From Petrolisthes cinctipes (lineage: Eukaryota; Arthropoda; Malacostraca; Decapoda; Porcellanidae), in assembly GCA_033782935.1 (NCBI GenBank), contig JAWQEG010000716.1, positions 52,501-116,500 of the forward strand: 64,000 nucleotides of DNA, read 5' to 3'. Shown here piece after piece: positions 1-9,800 of the stretch; within the stretch, counting starts at the first letter, position 1; every line of letters begins with the position of its first letter. The notes under the pieces were generated by a model, which searched no databases, was not told the origin of the DNA, and saw only the letters and a list, made by a program, of their open reading frames with translations. The translations under genes were made by a program, and so were the position numbers.

Positions 1-40
1 AACCCTCGAAGCCTGTCCTCCTACTCCCGCACCCCCTTAA
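1..40. mobile_element. TTAA fold-back element (family F3), right end only
   Basis: The window opens inside a C-rich repeat (agcctgtcc, ctactcccgc, acccccTTAA) that matches the right ends of the complete F3 copies at 2199-2452 and 5246-5459. It ends at a TTAA at 37-40 and is followed directly by another TTAA at 41-44. The left part lies outside the window. Confidence 0.6.
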
Positions 41-890
41 TTAATCATTGAACATTATCTTTATCATTGTTATAATTTGGTCAGTTTTTTGAAAAACGAA
101 AATTGACATAACTTTTGAACAGAGGGTCATAGAGACAAAATGAAAAAATCATCTAGCCCAATTTACCAACTGTACATCCATACCAAATTTCATCCAAATC
201 CATATAGATCTTCATGGTCAAAAATCGGTTCAAAAAATGTCTAAAAAAGAGGCCATAACTCAAAAACGGTGCATCGTAGAGGAAAACGGAGAAAATTTCG
301 CCCCCCTTCTGGTAACCCCACCCATATGACCTATTCTTGCACACCCATAGGTCAAATGTGGGATTCGACAAAATGTTTAACCTATTCCCAAAACCCACAT
401 TTTTGGATGTAGCGTGTGGATGGAACTTGGTGAAAAAGATGAATTAAATCTACGGAAATTACATGATGTTATTCCAAAGACAGAGAGAGAGGGTGAGGTT
501 TTTTTTTCTTAGTATGCCTGCCGCCTTTCACAACACACACACACACACACACACACATGGAACAAATTACCATCCATAAGAAGTGGTGTGTGTCAAAACT
601 ATGCATAACTTTAAAGAAAAATATGATAATAGGATTTTAATATACGGGACATTACGAACTTGACTCAATCCTGTAAAGATACAAATAGGTAAGAACACAC
701 ACACACACACAAACACTTCACGTATTTTTATAATAAACATGCACACACATCAATATAAATAATTATATTCTTGTTTTGAGAAAGAGGAGAAAGAAACATA
801 ATAATAAGAAGAAGAATGTAAGAAAGTCAGGAAATTATAGAAATGAAATACAGTAATAAGGATGGGTTCAGAAATCATGTCCTATTTCGT
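41..890. other. AT-rich non-coding stretch with CA microsatellites
   Basis: No gene is recognisable. A short open frame on the minus strand (153-398) has no family signature. CA runs lie at about 533-556 and 694-711. The rest is AT-rich and unassigned. Confidence 0.5.
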
Positions 891-914
891 TCGAGATGCC
901 TAAACACATTATTT

Positions 915-1938
915 AAAAAGGGGGCATAACTTGTAGACAGGAGGGGGCCTAACTTGTAGACAGGGGGGGGGGCATAACTTGTAAACAGGGGGGGGGCATA
1001 ACTTGTAGACAAGGGGGGGCATAACTTGTAGACGGGGGGGGTATAACTTGTAGACAGACAGGGGGGATGGAAGGGGGGCATAACTTGTATACAGGGGGAT
1101 GGAGGGGCGATGGAGGGGGGGCATAACTTGTAGACAGGGGGGGTATAACTTGTAGACAGGGGGGGGGGTATAACTTGTAGACAGACAGAGGGGATGGAAG
1201 AGGGGCATAACTTGTATACAGGGGGGATGGAGGGGCGATGGAGGGGGGGCATAACTTGTAGACAGACAGGGGGGATGGAGAGGGGGCATAACTTGTATAC
1301 AGACAGGGGGGATGGAGGGGCGATGGAGGGGGGGCATAACTTGTAGACAGACAGGGGGAGGGGGCATAACTTGTAGACAGACAGGGGGGATGGAGGGGGG
1401 GCATAACTTGTAGACAGACAGGGGGGATGGAGGGGGGGCATAACTTGTAGACAGACAGGGGGGATGGAGGGGGCATAACTTGTAGACAGACAGGGGGGAT
1501 GGAGGGGGGGCATAACTTGTAGACAGACAGAGGGGATGGAGGGGGCATAACTTGTAGACAGACAGGGGGAGGGGGGGCATAACTTGTAGACAGACAGGGG
1601 GGATGGAGGGGGGCATAACTTGTAGACAGACAGGGGCGATGGAGGGGGGCATAACTTGTATACAGGGGGGATGGAGGGGCGATGGAGGGGGGGCATAACT
1701 TGTAGACAGACAGGGGGAGGGGGCATAACTTGTAGACAGACAGGGGGGATGGAGGGGGGGCATAACTTGTAGACATACAGGGGAGATGGAGGGGGGGCAT
1801 AACTTGTAGACAGACAGGGGGAGGGGGCATAACTTGTAGACAGACAGGGGGGATGGAGGGGGGGCATAACTTGTAGACAGACAGGGGAGATGGAGGGGGG
1901 GCATAACTTGTAGACAGACAGGGGGGAGGGGGGTGCGT
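915..1938. repeat. G-rich minisatellite, about 35-37 bp unit
   Basis: About 28 tandem copies of a unit built on CATAACTTGTAGACAGACAG followed by a G-run, GATGGA and a second G-run. Unit length varies because the G-runs vary and the GACA repeat or the GATGGA block is sometimes missing. The minus strand is nearly free of stop codons in all three frames, which gives very long but meaningless open frames rich in Pro, Cys, Leu, Tyr and Ser. Runs of 5-10 G on the plus strand make quadruplex formation plausible. Confidence 0.9.
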
Positions 1939-2202
1939 TTAAGGACCCTGTGATCGTGTATGAAAATTGGTGGCTTCTGATTCCTCCTGACCATGCCACC
2001 AAACAAACAAGCTCCTTCCATATAGGTGTGTGTGTGTGTGTGTGTGTGTTTGGAGACTTCTGATTCCTCCAGACCATGCCACCAAACAAACAAGCTCCTT
2101 CCATATAGGTTGTGTGTGTGTGTGTGTGTGTGTGTCGTGGCAATATTTGATGGACTCATTTACCTCCAATTTTCTGACAACATCATACACAGGGTTCCTT
2201 AA
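1939..2202. mobile_element. TTAA-MITE family F1, copy 1
   Basis: Bounded by TTAA at 1939-1942 and 2199-2202. Terminal inverted repeats begin TTAAGGACCCTGTG on the left and TTAAGGAACCCTGTG (reverse complement) on the right. Inside, a segment with GATTCCTCC and ATGCCACCAAACA occurs twice (about 1978 and 2062), each copy followed by a GT microsatellite (2027-2049 and 2110-2134). TTAA targets are typical of piggyBac-type transposition. No coding capacity. Confidence 0.85.
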
Positions 2203-2452
2203 GGGGGTGCGGGAAAAGGGGGAGGGGCTTAGGGGGGTGCGGGAGTAGGGGACAGGCTTGGGGGGTGCGGGAGTAGGGGAACAGGCTTGGGGGGGGGGTT
2301 AGGGTGGTGCGGGAATAGGGGACAGGCTTTCTACCCACCCCAAGCCTATTTCCTACTCCCGCACCCCCCTAACCCCCCCAAACCTGTCCCCATACTCCCG
2401 CAACCCCCTAAATCCCCCCCAAGCCTGTCACCGAATTCCCGTACCCCCTTAA
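2199..2452. mobile_element. TTAA fold-back element family F3, copy 1
   Basis: The whole element is a near-palindrome. The left arm has G-rich repeats of about 25 bp (GTGCGGGAGTAGGGGACAGG), the right arm is the C-rich complement, and the centre is about 2320-2340 (CTTTCTACCCACCCC). It starts TTAAGGGGGTGCGGG and ends CCGTACCCCCTTAA. Its left TTAA is shared with the F1 copy and its right TTAA with the F2 copy. Confidence 0.85.
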
Positions 2453-2609
2453 GGTGGTAATTCACTTTTGTTACATTGGAGTGCCTTGATTCCTCCAAAG
2501 TATGCCAGGAAACAGACCCTAATGAAGAAAAATAATGGTATCCTGTTGCCTGGAATAGTTTGGAGGAATCAGTGGTTCCAGATTTGCCAACACTGAACTT
2601 CCCCCTTAA
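2449..2609. mobile_element. TTAA-MITE family F2, copy 1
   Basis: Bounded by TTAA at 2449-2452 and 2606-2609, with imperfect inverted arms of about 49 bp (TTAAGGTGGTAATTCAC versus TTAAGGGGGAAGTTCAG), each ending in GATTCCTCC. The arm continues AAAGTATGCCAGGAAACAG. About 160 bp, non-coding. Confidence 0.85.
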
Positions 2610-3128
2610 GATTAGGGGCCGTATGCAAAAAAAAAAAAATAAAAATAAATACATAAATAAATAAATAAATAAAAAAAATATATATATTCTTGGTGTTGAC
2701 TTTGGTTTGGTAACAATACAATGACTCCCTTCACACACAATACACCACACATTGTATAGGTACAGATGGCAGCATAAATTCACTTCCATCTCACCTTGAA
2801 ACAGTTTTTATTCCAACAACATATGTAATTTACCATTTGAGAACTATATCTGTCATCTCTGTATTGAAATTGTATTACAACATCACTATAGCTAATACAT
2901 ACATACACAGGTGGAAATAATATCATACGTAATTTACCATATATGAGAACTATATCTGTCATCTCTGTATTAAAATTCTATTACCGTACATCACTATAGC
3001 TATTACTGTACAGCCACAATCAAATAACCACCGACACTTTCCTTCAATTGTGCAAAATAATCAGTATCATATCAAAATATAATCATACAACAACACCTTA
3101 CGTCAACTCAACTCCCTCAATTATTGCT
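2610..3128. repeat. AT-rich stretch with a duplicated segment
   Basis: Contains A-rich and AAAT simple repeat (2629-2687). A segment with GAGAACTATATCTGTCATC and CATCACTATAGCTA is present twice, at about 2839-2900 and 2944-3005. No gene seen. Confidence 0.6.
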
Positions 3129-3418
3129 AAGAGGTGCTGCAAAATCATACACGTGTTGTTCTTTATTACCAAGATATTTACTAAGATGGAAGGAAAGTGT
3201 TGGTGGATATTATTATTATCATTATTATTATGAGGTGCTGCAAAACCATACACTTGTTGTTCTTTATTACCAAGATATTTACTACGATGGAAGGAAAGTG
3301 TCGGTGGATATTATTATTATTATTATTATTATTAGGTGCTGCAAAATCATGCACGTGTTGGTCTTTATTACCAAGATATTTACTACGATGGAAGGAAAGT
3401 GTGGGTGGATATTTGATT
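3129..3418. repeat. Three tandem copies of a ~100-bp unit with ATT microsatellite
   Basis: The unit starts at AGGTGCTGCAAAA, runs through ACCAAGATATTTACTA and GATGGAAGGAAAGTG, and ends in an ATT run. Copies begin near 3130, 3231 and 3333. The ATT tract lies at each unit junction, consistent with replication slippage or unequal exchange. Confidence 0.85.
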
Positions 3419-3514
3419 GTGGCTGTACATACACAGGTGGAAATGAAGCCAACTTATGCTGCCCACTGTACACACCATACCTAACACAGTCCATATTCTT
3501 ACATACAGCTCAAA

Positions 3515-3660
3515 TTAAGGGGATAGTATACTTTTGAAATATTGGAGTGCCTTGATTCCTCCAAAGTATGCCAGGAAACAGACCCAAATGAAGAAAAATA
3601 ATGGTATCCTGTTGCCTGGAATAGTTTGGAGGAATCATTTGATCCAGATTTACCACCCAA
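3515..3660. mobile_element. TTAA-MITE family F2, copy 2
   Basis: TTAA at 3515-3518, then the F2 body with the two facing cores (GATTCCTCCAAAGTATGCCA at about 3555, and its inverted partner TGGAATAGTTTGGAGGAATC at about 3619). The right end reads ACCACCCAAAA where a TTAA is expected, so the right target site has been mutated or lost. Confidence 0.75.
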
Positions 3661-3864
3661 AACAATGTGCTATATATCCCATTTAACAACACAAAGAATA
3701 TGTATTTTTTGTAAATAATAAATACAGATAACTTGCATTTTACGTGAGTTTGTTTGTTAATGAGGTCCAATAATTCAAATACAGTAACTTTTCAAATGAT
3801 ATATATTTTTTTTTTACAATAATAAACACCAAAATTTGTTATCCATCAAATATTATACAAATCT

Positions 3865-3955
3865 TTAAGGACTCTGTGATCGTGTATGAGAATTGGAGGT
3901 TTCTGATTCCTCCTGACTATGCCACGAAATAAACAAGCTCCTTCCATATAGGTGC

Positions 3956-4000
<45 letters not shown>

Positions 4001-4070
4001 TTTCGTGGCAATATTTGAAGGACTCGTGTACCTCCAATTTTCTGACTACATCACACACAGGGTTCCTTAA
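3865..4070. mobile_element. TTAA-MITE family F1, copy 2
   Basis: TTAA at 3865-3868 and 4067-4070. The ends match copy 1 (TTAAGGACTCTGTG and the inverted TTAAGGAACCCTGTG). One core block (GATTCCTCCTGACTATGCCA) is present, followed by a long GT tract at 3953-3997. It lacks the internal duplication seen in copy 1. Confidence 0.85.
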
Positions 4071-4074
4071 TCTA

Positions 4075-4249
4075 ACAAATATTAATCGACAATAATAATA
4101 ATAAGAATAAGAATAATAACAATAATAGTAATAATAATAATAATAAAGGTACAAAGTTTCATATTTATGTCTTTCATTTGATACACATTCCTTATTATTG
4201 ATATTCTCACATTTTACGGGAATAAACTAAAGTCATCTGCACAACAACA

Positions 4250-4294
<45 letters not shown>

Positions 4295-4439
4295 GATATC
4301 TAGGTGGGATTGGTTTGTGGAATAGTTTGGAGGCTTCAGTAGTCTCCAATTCATCCTTTTACTCCAACTAACCAACCAATCAACAGTTCACAATACTATT
4401 CATAATTATATTTACATTGGAAGGTGATTATTACTATTA

Positions 4440-4470
<31 letters not shown>

Positions 4471-4582
4471 TTATCTTTTAAGGTGATTATTACTATTATT
4501 TTATTAATATTATTATTATTTTATCTTTTAATGTGATTATTAATATTATTTTATTATTATTATTATTATTATTATTTATCTT
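4075..4582. repeat. AAT/ATT microsatellite cluster with a half TTAA-MITE
   Basis: AAT-type runs at 4090-4146 and 4248-4293. ATT runs sit at 4440-4470 and 4551-4576, separated by a diverged repeat of TTATCTTTTAAGGTGATTATTA. A lone inverted core (GTGGAATAGTTTGGAGGCTTC) at about 4317 is a relic of a TTAA-MITE. Confidence 0.65.
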
Positions 4583-4728
4583 TTAAGGTGGTAATTCACT
4601 TTTGTTACACTGGAGTGCCATGATTCCTCCAAAGTATGCCAGGAAACAGAACCAAATGAACAAAAATAAAGGTGTTCTGTTGCCTGGAGTAGTTTGGAGG
4701 AATCATTTGCTCCAGATTTACCACCCAA
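4583..4728. mobile_element. TTAA-MITE family F2, copy 3
   Basis: Left TTAA at 4583-4586, followed by GGTGGTAATTCACTTTTGTT as in copy 1. Both facing cores are present (about 4619 and 4690). As in copy 2, the right end reads ACCACCCAAC and lacks a TTAA. Confidence 0.8.
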
Positions 4729-4764
4729 CTCGTAAATTTATCGATATCTATTTACATAACTCAT

Positions 4765-5100
4765 TTGAAGTAAAGTAAAGTAAAGTAAAGTGCTTGTGGC
4801 CAATTTAACATGGAAATATATTTAATAAAGTAACTTAACACTGAAGTTTTAACATCATCATCATCACCATTATTGTTATTATTATTATTACCCTATATTT
4901 CTGTTTTACAAGTGGTGGTGGAGAAGGAAATTTTAACATCATCACCATCATCATTATTATTATTATTATTATTATTATTTTCCTATTTTTCCTTTTTAAC
5001 AAGTGGTGGTGGGGAAGGAAATTTTAACATCATCATCATCATTATTATTATTACCCTATATTTCCTTTTTAACAAGTGGTGGTGGGGAAGAGAATTTTTT
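4765..5100. repeat. AAAGT simple repeat and a ~80-90 bp tandem triplication
   Basis: An AAGTA run lies at 4768-4790. From 4850 a unit made of AACAAGTGGTGGTGGGGAAGG, AATTTTAACATCATCATC and an ATT tract is repeated about three times (units near 4905, 4998 and 5072). No coding signature. Confidence 0.7.
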
Positions 5101-5245
5101 TCCTTGTACACCAAAACATTCTCTGAGATCTCAAATATATGACACAAGGAACTGTATAATTTTTCTAATATACAATTTAAAGACTTTTTCTGCTTCACCA
5201 ACATCACCTTTCTAAATCTGTCAGCAGCCTTCTCAGATAGCTTTT

Positions 5246-5459
5246 TTAAGGGGGTGCAGGAGTAGGGGGAGGGGGTTTGGGTGGTGCGGGAATAGGGGGA
5301 CAGGCTTGGGGTGGGTAGAAAGCCTGTCCCCTATTCCCGCACCCTCCTAACCCCTCCCCCCCCAAGCCTGTCCCACTACTCCCGCACCCCCCAAGCCTGT
5401 CCCCTACTCCCGCACCCCCCCACCCCTAAGCCTGTCCCCCTATTTCCGCACCCCCTTAA
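5246..5459. mobile_element. TTAA fold-back element family F3, copy 2
   Basis: Starts TTAAGGGGGTGCAGG at 5246 and ends GCACCCCCTTAA at 5456-5459. G-rich left arm, C-rich right arm, with the fold-back centre near 5310-5322 (GGGTGGGTAGAAAG), the same centre as copy 1 in inverted form. The right TTAA is shared with the next F1 element. Confidence 0.85.
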
Positions 5460-5578
5460 GGGACCCTGTGTGTGTGATGTAGTCAGAAAATTGGAGGTAA
5501 ATGAGTCCTTCAAATATTACCATGAAACACACACACACTCTCTCTTTCTCTCTCTCTACACACACACACACACACACA

Positions 5579-5613
<35 letters not shown>

Positions 5614-5619
5614 CTCTCT

Positions 5620-5666
<47 letters not shown>

Positions 5667-5753
5667 TATTATGGAAGGAGCTTGTGTGTTTCGTGGCATA
5701 GTCAGGTGGAATCAGAAGCCTCCAATTCTCATACACAATCACAGGGTCCTTAA
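5456..5753. mobile_element. TTAA-MITE family F1, copy 3 (inverted)
   Basis: TTAA at 5456-5459 and 5750-5753. This copy is in the opposite orientation to copies 1 and 2: the GTGTGATGTAGTCAGAAAAT end is on the left and the AATCACAGGGTCCTTAA end on the right. The interior is expanded by alternating CA and CT microsatellites (about 5527-5661). The core is at about 5688-5712 in inverted form. Confidence 0.85.
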
Positions 5754-5835
5754 TTAAGGGGAAATGTTCTTGTTGTCAAATTAGAAGGCTACTAATTCCT
5801 CCTAACTATACCAAGAAACAGACACTCACTTTTGC
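5754..5835. mobile_element. TTAA-MITE family F4, left half
   Basis: Begins at a TTAA (5754-5757) directly after the F1 copy. It matches the left arm of the complete F4 element at 22280-22600 (TTCTTGTTGTCAAATT, then AATTCCTCCTAACTATACCA and GAAACAGACA). I could not find the right arm, so it may be truncated. Confidence 0.6.
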
Positions 5836-6420
5836 CCAACAGTCTGTTGCAAAAAACATGGAATACTGAGAGAGGGCTGTCTTTACAGACGAAAAGTCCT
5901 TTTCTTCTATCAATCATGGCTAACTACACATGTGGAGAAAGAATAATACAAGGTATATACTTTTGATCAATTATAAATGTTTTACACTATATTATTCACC
6001 ATCCTACTTGTTACTTTATTAACACAATCAGGGTCTTTGTAGGCATTTTCACATAGGAATTCATTTAGCGCGTCGGGGACTAAGCAAAAATGCGTATGAA
6101 ATCCTGACTGTATTATGATTATTTTTATACAGAATTATGATCTAGATGCTTCTAGATCATAATTATATGGAACATGTTATATGCAAAATTGTGGGAGAGG
6201 TAGTGGTGCGGTATAATGACCATGGGTAGTGGTGCGTGTGCCAGTCTACCAGACATTGAACGGCTTTCTAACCGCGGCTCCAGCCCAAGTGTTTTTAACG
6301 ATGTATTATAATATTATAGCGTAAAAGCTTTTTCATAATACGAATATTAAATAATAATACTCACTAAATTGGACACCCGTACAGTACTTTAAAAGTTGTA
6401 TTCATAGGTGTGGAAGCGAA
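5836..6420. other. AT-rich non-coding stretch
   Basis: No coding or RNA signature found. A short dyad around 6128-6162 (AATTATGATCTAGATGCTTC and its partial reverse complement) is the only structure noted. Confidence 0.4.
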
Positions 6421-6422
6421 AG

Positions 6423-6480
6423 GTTGGTTAAGAGTGTGTACGAGAATGAGGTGGAGGGATGGAGGGGGAGGGGCAGACCG
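6423..6480 (+). pseudogene. LINE ORF2 3' coding end (RTE/CR1-like), fragment
   Basis: One frame from about 6436 reads VYENEVEGWRGRGRPRVRW and continues RDGVERYVKE into the following repeat. This is the basic GRGRP-RVRW tail near the C terminus of the LINE reverse transcriptase whose larger copy lies at 48405-49815, where the tail reads VYDSEVVAPGVRGRPPVRW. Only this tail is present. Confidence 0.7.
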
Positions 6481-6842
6481 AGAGTGAGGTGGAGGGATGG
6501 AGTAGAGAGGTATGTGAAGGAGAGTGAGGTGGAGGGATGGAGTAGAGAGGTATGTGAGGGAGAGTGAGGTGGAGGGATGGAGTAGAGAGGTATGTGAGGG
6601 AAAGTGAGGTGGAGGGATGGAGTAGAGAGGTATGTGAGGGAGAGTGAGGTGGAGGGATGGAGTAGAGAGGTATGTGAAGGAGAGTGAGGTGGAGGGATGG
6701 AGTAGAGAGGTATGTGAGGGAGAGTGGGTGGAGGGATGGAGTAGAGAGGTATGTGAGGGAGAGTGAGGTGGAGGGATGGAGTAGAGAGGTATGTGAGAGA
6801 GAGTGAGGTGGAGGGATGGAGTAGAGAGGTATGTGAGGGAGG
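6481..6842. repeat. 40-bp minisatellite derived from the LINE 3' end
   Basis: Nine copies of an exactly 40-bp unit (AGAGTGAGGTGGAGGGATGG then AGTAGAGAGGTATGTGAGGG), with one copy shortened by a base. The first unit is continuous with the preceding LINE reading frame. The unit is not a multiple of three, so later copies shift frame and are not coding. Confidence 0.9.
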
Positions 6843-6879
6843 AGGGACGCCAGTTAACGAGGAACAGGGGTTTATGGAG

Positions 6880-9800
6880 CAGGGGCCGGATCCAAGAAAC
6901 TTAACAACGTCGGTAACTCGAGTTAGCGACGTCGGCCACTACCGACGCGATCCAAGAAGCAAAATGATGACGTCACCGGCGCGTTAGCGACGTCGTTAAT
7001 AACAACACCTCGGGAGGTGTAGTAAAAGCTGGTAGAAGTTAACGACGTGCACCATATGGGCTCAGATATCATCATATTTAGTGAATATTTCTCATTGATT
7101 ACAGTGGAAATTGATATCAATATATATTTAAAGACGGCAAGATGTAAACAAAGTGCCGTTAAACACGCAAAAAGCATGCTAGACAACATTTCAAGTACTG
7201 CTTGTACTGTACATCGGTGACTGGTCTCACATTGCCAGTCAGCGGGCTGAGGCTACTTCACCATGGACTACGTGTTGGCTGACATGGCAGCAAGGGCTCT
7301 AAGGAGAGAGAGGTGCTTTCGAGACAGTCTGGACCCTCTAGCTCTCAATGACAACGAGCTGATAAGGCACTACCACTTAACTCGGCATGAGCTGACGCAG
7401 CTCATTGATGAGTACATATTGAATAAATAACGATTATTTCAGGTCCAACACAAGCAAGCATCAGCAGAATATTCACCAGAATAACAAACATCATGAGTAC
7501 CAAGCCTGCTGAGGAAATTAATATGCCATCAACACCACAACAGTTGTGAACATCAGCCCAAGCCTTCAGCAGGGTCACCAACTTCCCACGAGTAATTGAA
7601 GCTATAGATGGTAAGCTTCATAGTTTTATTGATGAAATCCATAATGCTAGTTGTTTTCCTTGTTGTTAGAACCCAATCATATAGAGACATGCTTCATAAT
7701 AAATGATCAGTCTCCCCCCCTAACATTGTTGTGATTCTTGGCTCTACAACATACAAGGTGTAAGAGAGGTAACAGTTTTTTACCCTCAATATTAACTTCA
7801 ACCTTAACTTGTGTACTTTCCTCTTGAGGAATTATATTGGTTTGGCTTATATAATACTGTACCTGTATACAGTCCTGTATATACTATGTCATTCCTTTGT
7901 TTAGAGTATGAGGCAGACAGATAAAATTGATCCTATTGTTACACAATATATTAATGTTTATGGTATGTATGCAGGTACACACGTTGCCATCAAGGCTCCT
8001 AGTATTGATGTGGCCATGTACTGTACGTCAATAGAAAAAGATTAATTTAACTAAACTTTCAAGTTATTTGTGATGGAAATGGCTTGATCATCAATTATTC
8101 TGCCAGATTTCCAGGTACTGTACTGTATTTCATGTACCTAGATTTAAATAATGTGTGTAAATAAGAAATTTTGTGTAAGATACTGTTTAGTATATGGTCT
8201 ATATTATTGCATACCCTTGTATATGAAAAATTTCCCAAAACCTGCATGGTTATATCTCTTTAAAAATCAAGTTTGATATAAAAAGTCTTCCCATTGACAC
8301 TAGGGTTGCCAAGTGTATTAAATCATTATATATATGTGAGGGCTTCTTGGCATAACATTTGAAGTAGAACCACATGCTTTAATACATGTGTCACTTTGCA
8401 GGATCCACTTATGATGCCTACATTTGAAGGAACAGCAACTTGAGGCAACACTTTAGTAGAGGCACTTTGGGGACTACTTACTCCTAGGTTGGTATCAGGA
8501 GATGTTTTAACAAGTGTACAGTTCTAAGGCTGTATGATATACATATTCCTCCTATGTGAGTTTATGTATGGTTATATATGTATGTACAGTATGTATAAAT
8601 AGTTCATTTTTCTGGTAACAATGTCTTGCAGGTGACAGTGCGTACCCATTGGAGCCTTTTCTCATGACCCCAGTCACCAATCCCACAAATGAGGCAGAAG
8701 AACTCTACTACAGGGCCCTTGTAAGAACAAGGGTCATTGTGGAGCTGACCTTAGGAGTTGTGAAAAATCGCTTCAGGTTAGGAAGTGACTTTTTAATATC
8801 CCTTCGGTTTCAACAAATCACAAGCAAACTCTATATATAGTTATAATTTGCTCCCTCTCCAAACCTCAATTCTAATTTCATAAGAATTTCCAATCAATGG
8901 CAAGGTTTCTAAATCTTTTGACTTTATAATGAAATGAAAATTTCACCTTTATTAATGTATTTCATATGATTACTTTTTGTACACATTGGTCCATAAAATC
9001 CACTGTTACATTTTCCTTTTATATCCCTCTAATAAATGGTATCTAACGGATGTATTCATCGGTTTAGTGGAGAATTACAGTACACTCCTTTGAGATCTGC
9101 AAAGATTGTAAGTGCTTGTCTCCTGCTGCACAACCGGTGTGTCAGTAGGAGTATTCCTGACCCTAACAATGTAAGTATACACTGTGGCTTAGTATTTATT
9201 GTAGCATTAACTTACCTTACTGTGCTACTATATAAGTACAATGAGACACCAGTAATTACTTCAATTACAGTAATTATTATAATACTGTACAATGCAATCT
9301 CTGTAATTGCACTGCTTCAACCCTGAAGTTTGTCTTAATATATCAATGTTTTTCAGTGATTTCTAAAATCCCTTAATACCTTCATTTTCCAGCATCTACC
9401 AGAAGAGGACATGCCTATTGAGGCCCATGTAGTTGGAGCTGGTGATCGTGGTGGCACGGGTAGACAGACACGTGACGAGATCATACCGGAGTTTTATGGT
9501 CGAAAGGGGGTTTAAAAAAATAAAATTATGTCATGGTTACTAGTGTATTTATTTACCAACTTATTATGTCTGTGTCTGTTGGTGTTTTGCTATATGTTTT
9601 TTTAATGTGGCATGTGACAGAATGTTTGGTAACATTGGTACAGTATTGGCATGCAGAATCACCAAACTATATATATATACTGTATATCTATTTCCTAAGT
9701 TGGTGTTATCAGTTATATTTACATTACGGTTACATGGTTTTTCCAATGGGATATTAGAATGTTTATTGTGTTGCTGGAATGTGTGACTGTATGCAGTTCA

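Noticed and set aside
875..2159. Three overlapping open frames of 290-420 codons on the minus strand
   Set aside because: They are translations of a G-rich minisatellite in three frames. Unit length is not conserved as a multiple of three and composition is pure repeat.
6481..6842. Regular 40-bp direct repeats resembling a CRISPR-like array
   Set aside because: Repeats are contiguous without unique spacers, in a eukaryotic genome, and derive from a LINE 3' end.
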